DNA from: Glandiceps talaboti | Lineage: Eukaryota > Hemichordata > Enteropneusta > Spengelidae | DNA: 35,000 bases | Direction: 5' to 3' | Assembly: GCF_964340395.1 (NCBI RefSeq) | Contig: NC_135557.1 | Coordinates: 9,555,460-9,590,459, forward strand | Part shown: positions 11,492 through 24,975 of the stretch, in pieces | How positions within the stretch are numbered: the stretch's first letter is position 1 | Layout: each line of letters starts with the position of its first letter | The notes under the pieces: generated by a model | What the model was told of the DNA's origin: nothing | Seen by the model: the letters and a program-made list of their open reading frames with translations, nothing else | Databases searched by the model: none | Made by a program: the position numbers and the translations under genes

Positions 11492-13735
11492 CAAAATGCA
11501 AGGTGAATACTACATGTACTTGCAAGGTGTATGCAATGTGAATACTACCAATACGGTAACATGTAATGCTATTGAGACCATTACAGTGTCATATATGAAA
11601 CAAATATGTCTTGACAGGAAAGAATTTGCATATGTCACGGCGTGAATGAACAGGACGATTAAGCGAAATTAAATGTATGCTAAATAATGCTAATAATACA
11701 CTTATAGAACAAATACCTCTGAGTTGTCAATCCAAACCCAGGGAGCATGTGTATTTCTCCGTTTCAAACCAAACCATAAATACGTTCCAGGCTGACAATA
11801 ACCTGACACGATAAATAAATTAGTTAGCCGATAACCCCCGCTACAAGCAGGACAATGCACCATATACCCAGCAAAAGCAGAACATACACAAGTGAACTGG
11901 TTAACCGATTTTGAAATGAGAAATATTCTTTTGAGTACAGGTGTGGGTTCATTGGTGTAGCGAAAATAACATGTACACTAATTTATTATATTCTCAATTT
12001 TAAGCAAGTTTCTCAGCACCTATTGATTTCAAAATCTGACAAGATATGGTATAATACTTTGTGTATACCTTGTAATTACTTATGTTATGTTGTTCTTTAA
12101 TGACGCTAACTGCGAACGAATTTGGAATAATTAATTTAACTGGAAATTCATGTCACGCATTATATCTTCAAAGGGACTTATATTCGCGTCACATTTGGTG
12201 TGTATGGTTGTGTATTTAGACGAGTAGTGACACACCTTAGGTCACGAGTATTTTCCCTCTGGATAAGGATATTGGAGAATAACATAACTATACCAGTGTC
12301 AATGAGATCAAAGACAGTTTGGAGAAAGCAATGGCAATTTTGACTCATTAAAAAAAACAGCAGAACACTTCAATGACTTAGACACGCGATGCCATGACGT
12401 TGAACGACCAGGGTATATATTTCATATGTTTTGTTCAATTTGGCTCATGCATGTTCATGGTACAGTGAAGATTATAATATTGTGTGTGTAGGACTTTCAT
12501 CATGACAGTTCATCATATTTAAGCATATATGTAAATTATGCAAGTAACATTTTCATAATAAGCACCCCCCAACCCCAAGTATTCGTTCATACATACGATT
12601 TAGGTAAATATTCTCGAACTCATCATTAATCACAACCAGACTAGCTCCGTATGATCGACAACGTGACGATGCTTCACTATATGTGTACTCTTGCTCTTGT
12701 ATGACTAAGTAACATCTTCCTTGATGGTAGTTCCAGTCAGAACCGCACGCTAAAAGATACATGTATACATATAATTATATAAACTTATTTTAGCACATAT
12801 TCAGAAAACACCGTTCTTTGACCCTTTGAAGTACATGTATAATAACAATTAATTGTGATATCATCTAGAGTGTTCGGCGGCTAATTTGGATTCTACAATG
12901 ATCAACGTTGCTATCATTATTTTGAATTGCATGATGACCACGATTATCTTACCAAATCGGAATGTTCTCTCTTTAAACTCAGAGCTTTGAAATACCACAA
13001 ATCGAAACATCCTGTTTGCCCACCCAACTTATGGCGTTCTTCTATAATTATGTTATAAATGCTACATGGCTGATATGTATTTTGAGTTGAATCTGACTTA
13101 CCAACATCAGGTAATAGGGACGCCAGTGTGTCTTTCAGTGTTTCAATCTCTTGATCATGATTTTCTTGTTGTAGTACCAGTTTTTCGTTCAGTTCTGCAA
13201 CTTCTGTATCACATTCTTGAATAGCATTGTCCAGTCTGTGAAGTTCATTGTTATGATTATCAATCACGTCACTGTAATCAGCTATGTTCAATATATGTTG
13301 TTCATGTTGTTCTACGGCATCACTTATTTGTACCATTAGACCTTGTTGATTTCTCTGCAGCAATTCACTCTGGTCGTCTAGTTCGGATATTCGTGCTCCC
13401 TGCTGCACTGATCGATCGTTTAGCTGAGCCAATATATCTGCCCAGTTATCGATCTCCTGGTCATTTACCGTAATTCGTCGGTCTTGCTGTTCAAGTTTAC
13501 TGCCATGTAGCTCCAGCGAATCTAGCACTTCCGCAAGATCAACGACAGTTTGCTCGACATCAGAACACATTGTCCCCGAGTTAGTTGGTATAGTAAACAG
13601 AAAAGTACATACATCAGACCGGTAACAGTAGTTCTCACCGGATATACATTCTTTGATGTCACGCAGACCACTAACATTGTGGCTATTCCATGCGAGTAGC
13701 CACACCAGCAAATTGAGCCAAACGTTTCTGAACAT
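10903..13735 (-). CDS. Secreted coiled-coil C-type lectin, gene 1 (four exons)
   Basis: Exons join as 13735-13102, 12749-12597, 11802-11717 and 11163-10903, giving about 377 residues. Residues 1-23 are a signal peptide (MFRNVW start, hydrophobic LLVWLLAW core). A short cysteine-bearing segment follows, then a long heptad-like coiled coil rich in Gln, Asp, Glu and Leu (about 60-205). The C-terminus is a C-type lectin domain: the CYLV, LWFGL-like and WNDTTC segments are in order, and EPN, the Glu before NC, and ND make up the calcium/sugar site that in this family favours mannose-type sugars. The likely role is a secreted, oligomeric glycan-binding protein, perhaps in innate recognition; that role is inferred. 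All introns have GT/AG ends with phases 1, 1 and 0. The end is uncertain: a possible donor (GTAAAG at 11015) follows codon CCG TCA, so an extra downstream exon could exist. Ligand and expression cannot be read from sequence. Confidence 0.85.
11460..11491. repeat. (TTGA)n microsatellite
   Basis: Eight tandem TTGA units in intron 3 of lectin gene 1. Confidence 0.95.
11717..11802 (-). CDS. Lectin gene 1 exon 3 (middle of CTLD)
   Basis: 86 nt, phase 1 in and phase 0 out. The acceptor is TCAG before 11802 and the donor is GTATTT from 11716. It encodes YCQPGTYLWFGLK and WVWIDNSE, the core hydrophobic strand and long-loop start of the CTLD. It is 12 nt shorter than its gene 2 counterpart. Confidence 0.85.
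12597..12749 (-). CDS. Lectin gene 1 exon 2 (N-terminal CTLD)
   Basis: 153 nt, phase 1 at both ends. The acceptor is CTTTTAG before 12749 and the donor is GTATGT from 12596. It encodes CGSDWNYHQGRCYLV, the EASSRC helix and LVVINDEFEN. The open frame continues past the donor into intron sequence, but that part has no lectin similarity. Confidence 0.9.
13102..13735 (-). CDS. Lectin gene 1 exon 1 (signal peptide and coiled coil)
   Basis: 634 nt ending in donor GTAAGT (13101-13096). I choose the ATG at 13735, not the upstream in-frame one at 13759. The hydrophobic signal core follows this Met directly, and only this Met is shared with gene 2 at the aligned position. The frame also runs past the donor, but the extra residues are not shared with gene 2. 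Confidence 0.88.
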
Positions 13736-13823
13736 GGTTGATAAATCAACTAGATACAAGGTTTATCTAAGGTAAAGTTACACAGGGTAGTGAAGTATGC
13801 ACAACTGCCGGGAAAAATGTGCA

Positions 13824-14005
13824 CCTGTGCATGTAGAGCTATTTGCATACAAAATGTCAAGGCAATTTGCATGCTGCTCAGATGCTGGAATCGTGATACG
13901 TGCATCCCAGTCAAGTAGTCAAATACATAAGTCCAGATTCGTATCTGCCGTTTCAGCGTTATACAAATATAACATGTTTTTTTTTTTTTTTTTTTTTATT
14001 TGCAT
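13824..14005 (-). promoter_or_regulatory. Upstream region of lectin gene 1 with octamer motifs
   Basis: Three ATGCAAAT octamers on the minus strand (13848-13841, 13872-13865, 14005-13998). The first and third are 157 bp apart, exactly as in lectin gene 2. Octamers are classical POU-factor sites; that they act here is inference. The place aligned with gene 2's TATATAGG box reads ATGCACAGG in gene 1, so a TATA box is not obvious. A T-run of about 21 lies at 13977-13997. Confidence 0.4.
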
Positions 14006-14029
14006 ACACGTTATGGGATATAGCTGATT

Positions 14030-15180
14030 TTGCGATTTGGTAGCAATACTATCGTGTCATAGGTCAACTCATGTCAAACCTTTATAAAGTATAACATGTG
14101 TTACAGCTAGAATATGAAATAAAGGAGACAGAGCACTTAGAAAATACATAGCTTCGCATCTACGCCATGTTTCGTTTCTTTAAATCAACTATCTGGCAAC
14201 ACACAAGTGGTAAGGGCGTTTTTTACTTATTTTTTCTTTCTCTTGGATTCCTGTATTACAGACCCAATCTAGTTTCTTACACCCCCTTCAAACTTCTATT
14301 TTAAGGTAATTCGAAGACAATATCGAGAAATCGAAAACAAATTGCAAAGTGATGCGAGAAAAAGCGAGCTTTGAAGACGTCATCGAATCGTGTGATCAAA
14401 ACAACATGGTGGAGTAAAGCATATCACACGATGTCATCTGCGTATAGTGCAGGAAGAGTGATTTCATAGATGAGAAGCCTCTGTTGATCTTTGTAAAAAT
14501 GAAGAGAACATTTAAACAGATCTTCGAAGATAAAACAATAATAAATAATAAATCCTACCTACCCATCCTATTTTGTAATTGATCATTATATTGTCCCTAC
14601 ACCATGTTTTTTGCGTAACTCTTATATAATTATACTTCGCTACAGTTTGTTTAAGCACAAAATGAAGTCGATGTACTTAATGCAAGCCCAGTTTAGGTTA
14701 CTACATCAACATAGAATTTAAATTGTTGACACATTACACACATTACGAACATTTGATAATTAGTGAAAGCAAAACTGATTTCGTTCTCAGCTATGTATTT
14801 GTTCACCAGTCTGAAAGTTGAGTAGTTGATGTACTAACTGTGCAGCATTCGGCAATAAACCATCATTACACTATTATGGCAAGTCGTTCTTCCAAAAAGT
14901 ATTATTCTTATTTTAGCTGTGGTATTTTGCATTTTTCGGAGCTACAAAACAAATTTTAACTGTTTATGTGTAGTTTGTCGATGGAATCCACACTTTTATT
15001 CCATGTTTTCAAAATTTTCCTTTATTTGAGATTATTTTGCAAGGCTTATTTTGATTTATTTTTCGTCAAACCACACATATTTTAAGAATTATATATAACT
15101 GAAAGTCAAAATATATATCTTTTTGTTTTATAAAGTTAACTTTTTTGAAATGTTTCGAAAATAACATTATCAGATAATGG
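14030..15180. other. Non-coding DNA between repeat blocks
   Basis: AT-rich sequence upstream of lectin gene 1. No exon, RNA gene or repeat that I can support. Confidence 0.4.
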
Positions 15181-15468
<288 letters not shown>

Positions 15469-15524
15469 TGGCATGCCTGGTAAATACGTATATTCTTAAA
15501 ACTATAACGAAAACAAACAAACAC

Positions 15525-15800
<276 letters not shown>

Positions 15801-15802
15801 AC

Positions 15803-15975
15803 ATGTTGTTTTGTTTCAGTGCACAAGTACTTTTGTTAATAGGTAGATCAGCGTGACGTAAGCAATTCTTCTCCCTGTCCTCCTATGGTACCGAGAGTCT
15901 GGCTTGTCTATAGTCAAGATTTAGCCACACAAGTATTGTCACTCGCTCACACTCATAGAGATAGAAAGACACCAC
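15803..15975 (+). repeat. Composite repeat unit 3, without expanded arrays
   Basis: Carries the fuller unique part ('gttttgtttcagtgcacaag', 'aggtagatcagcgtgacgta', 'gtctggcttgtcta', 'cactcgctcacactc') but only a few GA units at its end. The same part recurs at 29500 and 29830. Confidence 0.7.
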
Positions 15976-17139
15976 ACACACAATTACATTGCAAATCAAA
16001 ATCAAAGGATGAACCAGGATTAACTTTATTCATAATTGCATTATCATATATAAACTGAATGACGTTTTTTTTCTAAATATAATTTGTTATAAAATACATT
16101 GATTCATTGTTCTAGAAGACATGATGAACTCTCCACCAGAATTTTTAATATTAAGCTTAAGATTGAGATAATTACATATTTAAATTCTACACGTGTAGAG
16201 AGACCTCGTCGATCATGCTAGTTGAAAAACAAGTATTAATTTGAACTCGTTAGTCAATACGTCATTTTGTTTACAAATACAAATCTATGCTGATTATTTA
16301 AAAAATGACAATTGTTAGATGCAACTAATACAGGATTAGTTGATAAATCAACATGCTAGTAGATGAAGATGTTATTGACTCCTGTTTGTAAGAAAGCAGC
16401 ACAGTGGTAAATTTTATGTTATGTTTTGTAAAATAGGTCACAATTTAAAACCTGACATTTCTGCATCGTAACAATTGTAAAGAAATGAATTTTGAGTTTC
16501 GTGTCACAGAGAAGTCCTAAAAAGAAATTAAACTAAAGAATAGCGAAAGTGTTGTGATGGTTGACGTATAGTCATAATGTGATAGAAAACATGAGTGCCT
16601 ATGTTTATGAAGTATATTTAATATTACCACCACTGAGGGTGCGATTTTTGCTGAACTAGAGCAACAAAGCATATTACGAACATGTCTGTATACTTTTAAT
16701 TGATAACTATACGCAAAACAAGGACACACTCATGTTTTTTTCAGCTGAAAGAGTAGTTGTTTTATTCAGACTTTTGGTGATAATATAATAGTTACGTCAT
16801 TACTACAGAGTAAATGCACACTCTGATTGGATGATACAGTTAAGGCTGAGATGCAATCGACTCTATTGTGCAGTCATTGGATGGGTGACACTAAGCTCGA
16901 CAGTATATTACACATTTTGTTAATTTATTTTGAAATGAAAGTGTTTTTTTAGATATTCATAAATGAATTCGTAGTCACAGGTGATGTATGAGGATGTTAT
17001 TTGCCAAATTTTAAATACCATTCCAAAGCTTGGTACTCGAGGCATTTTTTACATCACCGTTATTACCGGAAAAATGATTTCTGGGAGTGACATATGGAAA
17101 GGTATTTTGCAAATAGTATATGATTGTGTATATTTATCA
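15976..17139. other. Non-coding DNA, nothing recognised
   Basis: AT-rich sequence with no exon, RNA gene or repeat that I can support. Confidence 0.4.
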
Positions 17140-18125
17140 GTATATCGGCTTGTAAACCATGAAAGTGTAGCAGTTGGTATGTATCGTATGGGCACTCTGG
17201 GTAATATACACTTTTTTCAAAACTTCCACAGCGTTTAGTCTTGGTTGAAACTTAAGCTTCTTACTGATGTATACCTGTAAAGAAGAATTTGGTACATATT
17301 AAAGATTGTCTACATTATATTACAATTTCCGTTACAGAATAATACCAAATTTGTGGCAGTGATAATGAATATAAAATCTCAATAAGCTTTTAAAGTTAAA
17401 GTAATAAAATTGATATAATACTAATCCGCCTCCAGCAATTTGGATCATTCTGTCAGATCCAGTTAGACACTGAAGAAGGACAAGTTATTCGTTCGAAATC
17501 TATGTCATTCAGTCAGTCAAAAGTGGAAGAAGAGAACTTTTGTAGGACATTATTCATATTTAAATACATTGGTAGGTCTTAAACAGCTTTGAATATGTTA
17601 ATGAATTACGTTTTTTTTTTAATTATGCATTTAAACACAACACATTACATACATTTTGATCACTTTTCCTATTTCTAGTCTCGGACAGAATTTTCTTTAT
17701 GATCAAAATAAACATTTTAGCTGTTCCATTTTAGCAAGTCAGAGTGTAATTTCAGCTTGGCCAGTCCGTTAAGATACATATGATTGACGATGATGTAATT
17801 GTTCAGAGTATGCAAATAGAATGAATACCTGGGTCACTCTAAGATTACATCGTCTGTATGTATAATAACACTCAAAACTGAACATTTTGTTGGAAATTAC
17901 AAGATGACCAAATCTGATGATATGGTTTACCTATATGAAGAACTTTAAGATCCGTTCATTCTTAATAGAAAAATATACAATAAATAATTCGTTGTACCAA
18001 CTACCTAGTTACAATCTTAGAAATAAATAGTTTCTAGATCTGGGAATCAATTTTGTATACATCATCTGTGCTTTGGAGAGCAACACGTACACCTTGGTAA
18101 ATATTCAATGTGTGAAAAGTAACAC
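17140..18125 (-). repeat. Duplicated 3' flank of lectin gene 2
   Basis: Matches 9640-10530 downstream of lectin gene 1 in the same order, with moderate divergence and indels. Non-coding in both copies. Confidence 0.65.
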
Positions 18126-18251
18126 GAACATTAGTATTTACAAAACAATGTGACCTTTAATATATTCCCTGGTTTTTAGTGTTCTGATTGGAGATTATTT
18201 ACATGCTGAGTAATGTTGATGTAAATATTTGCCTCATGAGCAATGTAATAA

Positions 18252-18470
18252 CTATATCCAGTATACCATCCATTTCTCCAAAGATAGTCCCATGAGGTTT
18301 GTATTTTTAGTTGTTTCCTTACTTGACGGTTTCTCGCAAATGAAGCCTAAGCTGTTGTGACAGAGAGAATCATTCCAATGACAGTTCCCGTTATGAAATA
18401 GCATAGCACAGTTTTCACCACTCCCTTTGTCGTTATTAGGTTCACCAGGCGCCCAGTGACTGTACGTGAA
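18252..18470 (-). CDS. Lectin gene 2 exon 4 (C-terminal CTLD and tail)
   Basis: The acceptor TTTTAG precedes 18470 and the phase is 0. It encodes [24 protein letters not shown] and FICEK, then a 24-residue tail to TAG at 18254-18252. The tail is unlike gene 1's, which suggests it is either fast-evolving or not translated. Confidence 0.8.
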   Translation of the reverse strand, partial: FTYSHWAPGEPNNDKGSGENCAMLFHNGNCHWNDSLCHNSLGFICEKPSSKETTKNTNLMGLSLEKWMVYWI

Positions 18471-18573
18471 CTAAAACAATCAGAGATAAGTCGAAAATAT
18501 TAAGTATTTTGATTAATTACATGCCAGTACGAGTTCGTACTTACTATACAGTTTTAAAGATACACACACACAC

Positions 18574-18615
<42 letters not shown>

Positions 18616-19625
18616 TGTGTGTGTGTGTGTGTGTGTGCGTGTGCGTGTGTGCGTGTGTGTGTATAAATACCATTAGTATAAGCGACAAAGCATAAAATCA
18701 TTACTTCAATATCACGGTAGGGATGCATTACTCGATATTGAATTCCTTCAATATGTTATAATGACCATTACAATTAGTTATGTGAATGAAAAATTGCTCA
18801 TCGCTTAAAATTAATATGTTTTTCTCTACTTGAAAATACATTTAATTGGAGTATCAATCAAGTTGGTGTTTATATACGCGATAAATCTGAATACAATGTC
18901 AGTTTACTATAGCGCTTACATGCATATAGCCTTCACAGTATATAGCAAAGCAATATACGCATGCACCTAATGGTGTTAAATTTGTTTATAATTTGTGTTC
19001 ACCAAATTCATTTACTAGTAAGTAGAAATTTGCCTAAGAATGTTCTGTCATAGATGAACAAATGTCAAACGAATATTACTTCTCATCATACCTTAGGTTA
19101 TATTTAATCAACAAGATATAACTCTGTTTACTCTGCTAACAATTAGAATCATGTTTGAAAATGGTATTCATCGAAATGTCCCTTTTATATTTTTTGGTAT
19201 TAGATGGGTATTCAAAACAGCAAGACATACACTATTCGGGCAGTGGCCTATAACGCGAGGGCGCAATTGTACCGTACTCGGGGTATATGAGGGTATTTGC
19301 ACGCGAGTGCATACTGTTTTCTCTGCACCCATATTTTTACAAGCAAAGCGAGTAAAGTGTAATGCATAACACTGCAAGCACAAGTGTAAATACCCCTGAG
19401 TCACCATAATGGCATTCGTGCATCAACATATCACTGGCATTATTACCTCGTTTGAGAAAATACGTTTGAAGAACAAATACCTGAGAATTGTCGGTCCAAG
19501 CCCAGGGAGCATTTACATCTACATTTACATCTGTCCGTGTTAAACCAATCCAGAAGTGGTACCTTCCCTGACAATTACCTGTGACGATAAAATGAAGTAG
19601 TTTCTTGATGACCCCACTGAAGACT

Positions 19626-19673
<48 letters not shown>

Positions 19674-19678
19674 ACACA

Positions 19679-19768
<90 letters not shown>

Positions 19769-19960
19769 ACTCGGTGAGTGTCAATCTGCTAAGACAGTGT
19801 TCTATACCACAGTGGCAGAGCGTAATAGTTTTGGTAGTACTGGAACTCTTTCTTGGTTGTAACTCGGAGTTTCACGCATAGTGCGATCATCAGAATTGTC
19901 TGATGATCGCACTATGCGTAAAACTCCGAGTTACAACCAAGAAAGAGTTCCAGTACTACC

Positions 19961-20048
<88 letters not shown>

Positions 20049-23000
20049 CATAATAACTTTTGACAAAATCTTATCTGATAAATTATAAAACTGTTCTTTT
20101 ATGTGTTATAGATAACACAAAAGGCATGGAATTTCCATTCATTATAATAAACCTGTATTTCATTTACTTGCTTATATATATATATATAACGTATGTGTGC
20201 ACGGGTGTTTGTCTGTAGGTATGAATGTATGTATGTATGTATGAATGTATGTATGTATGTATGTATGTATGTATGTACGTATGTATGTATGTATGTGTGT
20301 ATGTGTGTATGTCTGTGTTTGTGTCTGTCTGTATATGTATATGCATATGTGTTCATGTTGTTCATCGTCGTAAATAATAACTAATGTTGTCTTCCGTTTT
20401 GACAAAAGGACACAACTGAGTCAGAGAGTAATGTTTATAATTTAAGTTGATACAACAGGTACCGTTGCCAGGCACCTCTCCCTCATTGCACAAAATCAAA
20501 CACCTAAATTTTGTTTCAAGTGAAAACAATTTAATTTCATGTTATTTTGAGGTGTGTCGTCATAGAAAATTTATTTCATTTTGATTTATAATAAGGTTTT
20601 GTGTCTGACATTCTCTATAACATTTCATCGTATTTCAAGATTATGTAAATACCTACCAACAACATTTGGTGAATTATGAAAGTCATTTTCATATAATTAG
20701 TTACACCCTCCACAACCCCCCCCCCCCCCTCAGTCCTTTCTACCTACCATTTAGGTAGTTGTCCTCGAGTTCATCTTCAATAACAACCAGGGTACCTCCA
20801 AATGATAGACAACGTGATGATGCTTCACTGTATGTATACCTCTGCTTTTGCTCGACCAAGTAACATCTCCCTTTATGGTAGTTCCAGTTAGAAGGGCAAG
20901 CTAAAAAAAATAGCTCCAATGGCATCGTAGCACAACTGTACTGTTTGTATTATGATCCATGCTAAGTGTAGGTGTCATTTGATGAATCATTATCCAGTTG
21001 ACTATTCGGTCCTGTTGTTATCTTTGCAATATACGTGGTCACTTGTGTGTTACTATGGGCATGGTCATGTTGCAAGATATATTTGCATACATTTTTTGAA
21101 TGTTCGTTAACTCGTCTATGAATTTTCAATGTTATCCTTGTAATATACGTGATCATTTGGCTGTTGCCATGGGCGTGGTCTTTTTGCAAGGCACATTTAC
21201 ATACAATTTTTGAATGGTTATTCACTTGTGTATCAATCAATGCTGTTATTTTTGCAATATATATACTCATTTGGCTGTGGTCTTGTTGCTATGCATACTT
21301 GCAGATACTTTTTTAATATTTGTTAACTAGTCTAAATCCATGTTGTTGTTTTTTTGTGAAACACAACACCATTTGGCTGTTCCTAAGGGCGTTGTCATGG
21401 TTGCTAGGGGTGATAGTGTCAAAATGTTTTAAATAAAATATTTAGAATAAACCTTACAGAAACATCTCACCAATTTTCAGTGTAATTGACCAAGTACTTT
21501 TTTAGATATATGGTTTTGACCAAAAGTCACATTCTTAGCCCTAATTTGCATAGCACTGACGGTCTCATCGTCATGAACAATCTTAATCTAAACCCCTCTA
21601 AAAAGTCCCTACCAAATTTCAGACTGATCTACCCAGTATTTTTTGAGTTAATTTTTTGACCAAAAATGGCATTTTCTTTACCCAAATCACACACCGCTGG
21701 TAAGTTCATTTTGATTTTAACAATTTCCGAACTAGACATCCAAGTTAATACACCCTCTAAATGTTATGGCAATCGGTCAAGCGGTTTTTGACTTTAACTT
21801 GTTTACACACATTCACACACACACAGAGACAGACAGACAGACACCTTGCCATGTCTATAACATTACTAAACCTACTCAGTTCAGTTGTGCTAAGGGACCG
21901 GTCAGTTTCTTCGGCCTTTGGGGGGGGGGGCGGTGGATTGGTAGGGGGTCACCCTGTGTTTGAAATTGGCAGTAGGGGGTCATGCTGTTATGAAAATTGT
22001 GTTTTAAATTGTGATGGAAGAAAAAAATCCTTTCTACAATGGCATATAGCCTTGTCTGAAATGTGGTACATGTCAATATTTGTTCTTGTCCCTGTTTCTT
22101 ACATGAATTCTTTAATATTACTTATTAGTTCAAACATAACTATACATATACATATACATGTATTACCTAGCTACCGCACTAGTTACAGAACATGTCATGT
22201 AAATGCTTGGCTGTTTCACAATCAATGCTTCACTTATATTGCAGTTTGGGGCAAAAGTGAACTTGTGACTTGAAGGTTTCGTAATGGCAATTTCCATAGA
22301 TAGTTTATAAATGAAGTTAATCTAAATTGTTCTACTAGTCATGTTATTGACACTACAAATCACCACATCTCATCAGATTCCAGTTTCTATTATACACTAG
22401 GTATGACCACCTAAAGTTCTCTAACATACCGGTGACTTTATAATACATATATTAATGCCCCTATACTAATGTTACATGTCTATTTCATGTGATATAGGAA
22501 ACTCATTAAAACGTACATTTAGGTTAGCTTTTCGAAGCTTGGAAATATTACCTCAAAGGTTATGAATAACCTAAACATTGCCTTAGTATCTCAAGCAAAA
22601 AACTCCATATCTGCCAGGGGGAAAACCCCAAGTACCTCACCCCCAGAGGTCACTCATGCATTCAACCAACAATCAGATGCACCAACAACCTTTTGACTGT
22701 CATAATGGTATTAAACTTTTCTTAAATATTTTCACCCTATTCTAATTTGAGATGATATTGTCTTTTCAAGATGTGAAATATTTGCCAAGATAGTCTAAAA
22801 TTGACTTAATCTCCAAATCTCCCCTACCAATGATACTACCATTAGATGTGCTGACCTACATGTATATAATGATGCCATTTAACTTTTGAAGAACATATTT
22901 CAACCCTTAGTGTAAGTTATAAAGAATAGTTTCTGATACTTGCTGTCTTGTAAAGCATGGATTAACTTATTGCTTGAAGGGTCTAAATAGCGTAAATATT

Positions 23001-24782
23001 GGCTATAAGAGTAAAAATCCTGCAGGGCTTCTAGAGGGAGACCCCCTCAGACCCCCCGCATGAGGTGGACATATCCCAGTCTCAAGCTCTTCCCCTCTTA
23101 CTGTCAAGATGCTATCAAAGTATATTTCAAAAGTATTTCAACCCTTTGTAGTAGTTTTTGCATGTTGGTGTTGTCTTGTAAGGCTTGGAAATTATTGTCT
23201 GAAAGGGTCTGAATAGTCTCAAAATTTACTTTTCAGGGAATAAACCTCCAGGGCTTCTAGGGGGAAACCCCCTAGGACCCCCCCCCCCCATGAGGTGTAC
23301 ACATTCCAGTCTCAAGATCTCTTCCCTACCTCTTACTGTCAAGATCCTATCAAACTATATTTCAAAAATATTTAAACCTTATGTAGTTGCTTTTTACATG
23401 TTGGTGCTGTCTTGTAAAGCTTGGAAATGATTTTCTAAAAATGTCTGAATAGTCTCAAAATTGACTTTTCAGAGTTAAAAACCTCCTGGGAGACCCCCTA
23501 GGACCCCCATGACAGCTGTACATATTCCCTTCTCAAGCTTTCCCCCTACCTTTCACTGTCAAGATGCTATTAAACTCCTTTTCAAATATATTTACCCTGA
23601 GTAGTCAATAATTATAATTGTGATAATGCTAACCCGGGATCTTATAAAGTAGATGCAAGACAGTCAAGCAGTCCACACTGAGTCACGATCAAAAAATACC
23701 TGTCACTCATGCGAATATCATATATGGGGGTGGGGGGTTATCATGTTTTAGAATTAAGTGATAGGGGGGTCAGCCTGTTTTGGGTTTTACAGATAGGGGG
23801 GGTCAGTGACTTTTTTGTCTGCCCGATTTAAGAACCCCCCCCCCAGGCTGGAGAAACTGACCGGTCCCTAAAATACAAAAAACGTCTTATTTAACATATT
23901 CATATAAACTTATCCCTTGAATGTTTAGACTCTACTAGCAATTGGTGGTCATTGTTTTGTTCTAAAAAAGGTCAATATTATCATCATTATATATACCGGA
24001 GTACCTATATAGCAACCGACGCCAAACGCATCGGATGATAACAAATTGGATAAATTGTCTGTGTACATAAGCCGTGTCCTCTCTAAAACACACAGCCTAC
24101 AGTCAACCCATCGCGGTATTATAAAACAACAATGCTGGTCACAGCAGTTAGTTTTATTTATTTTGAGTATGGACACAAATGATTTTTTTCTACTCATCTA
24201 AAGCATATTGGGTCTCTGTATTGGAGATGAACTCCAGCGTCTAGGCATAGAGCAGTTTGAGTTGAGGTTAGATTCCATGTCCGTACGAACAAGGATGTAA
24301 CAGTTGGCTTGAGAGATCGCGCAATGTGTCTGCAAAACTGATGACCTTATACGAAGATGAAGAAAATCCAAGATATACTTTGTGTTTAAATATTATGTTG
24401 GTATTGTGACCTAAACTGTGCTGTCCTTACATATATGTTGTTTGTTAATTACTGTTAATATGACTGTGTTATTATAATAGCTCGTTTTGCAACTTATAGA
24501 CACCTAATATACACTCACTGGCTATGTATTTGTGTAGTCTCGGTTCAGTCTCCCCCTCTGGGGTTTCTACTACCAGACCACAAAGTTTAAGAAGAGAGTC
24601 AGGGAAAACCGAATCCCAACTCTCCCGCGCGCATGAACTAGCTCCCTGACAATTTAGGGATGGGTAAGTTTCTCCAGCCTGGGGTGGATTCTTAAATCGG
24701 GTCGGCCAAAACTCATTGACCCCATCTGTAAAACCAAAAATAGGCTGACCCCCCATCACATAAATGTAAAACATGATGACCC

Positions 24783-24852
<70 letters not shown>

Positions 24853-24903
24853 TTGTTACTATTACGCTCTGCCACTGCGATATAGAGCACTGTCTTAGCA
24901 GAG

Positions 24904-24975
<72 letters not shown>

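Larger units (their letters stand above)
19751..20045. mobile_element. Two Penelope-like repeat ends, head to head, with (TA)n on both sides
   Basis: A minus-strand copy (19895-19751) and a plus-strand copy (19896-20045) of one repeat meet at 'cagaattgtctga'. Both read, away from the centre, CTGATGA, stem, GAAAC or a variant, 'gagttacaaccaagaaagag' and 'ttccagtactacc'. The minus copy also has the 'cgctctgccactg' block and ends in (TA)n. The plus copy runs straight into about 80 bp of (TA)n at 19965-20044. Placing the family with Penelope-like elements rests on the hammerhead-bearing terminal repeat type and is inference. Confidence 0.55.

Noticed and set aside
13522-13749. 75-codon minus-strand frame inside lectin exon 1
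   Set aside because: Out-of-frame shadow of the signal peptide and coil coding sequence.
21761-22273. 170-codon frame across the left end of transposon copy A
   Set aside because: It spans the TAA/TIR boundary and a G homopolymer, with no domain; a chance frame. The same applies to 24472-24786 at copy B.
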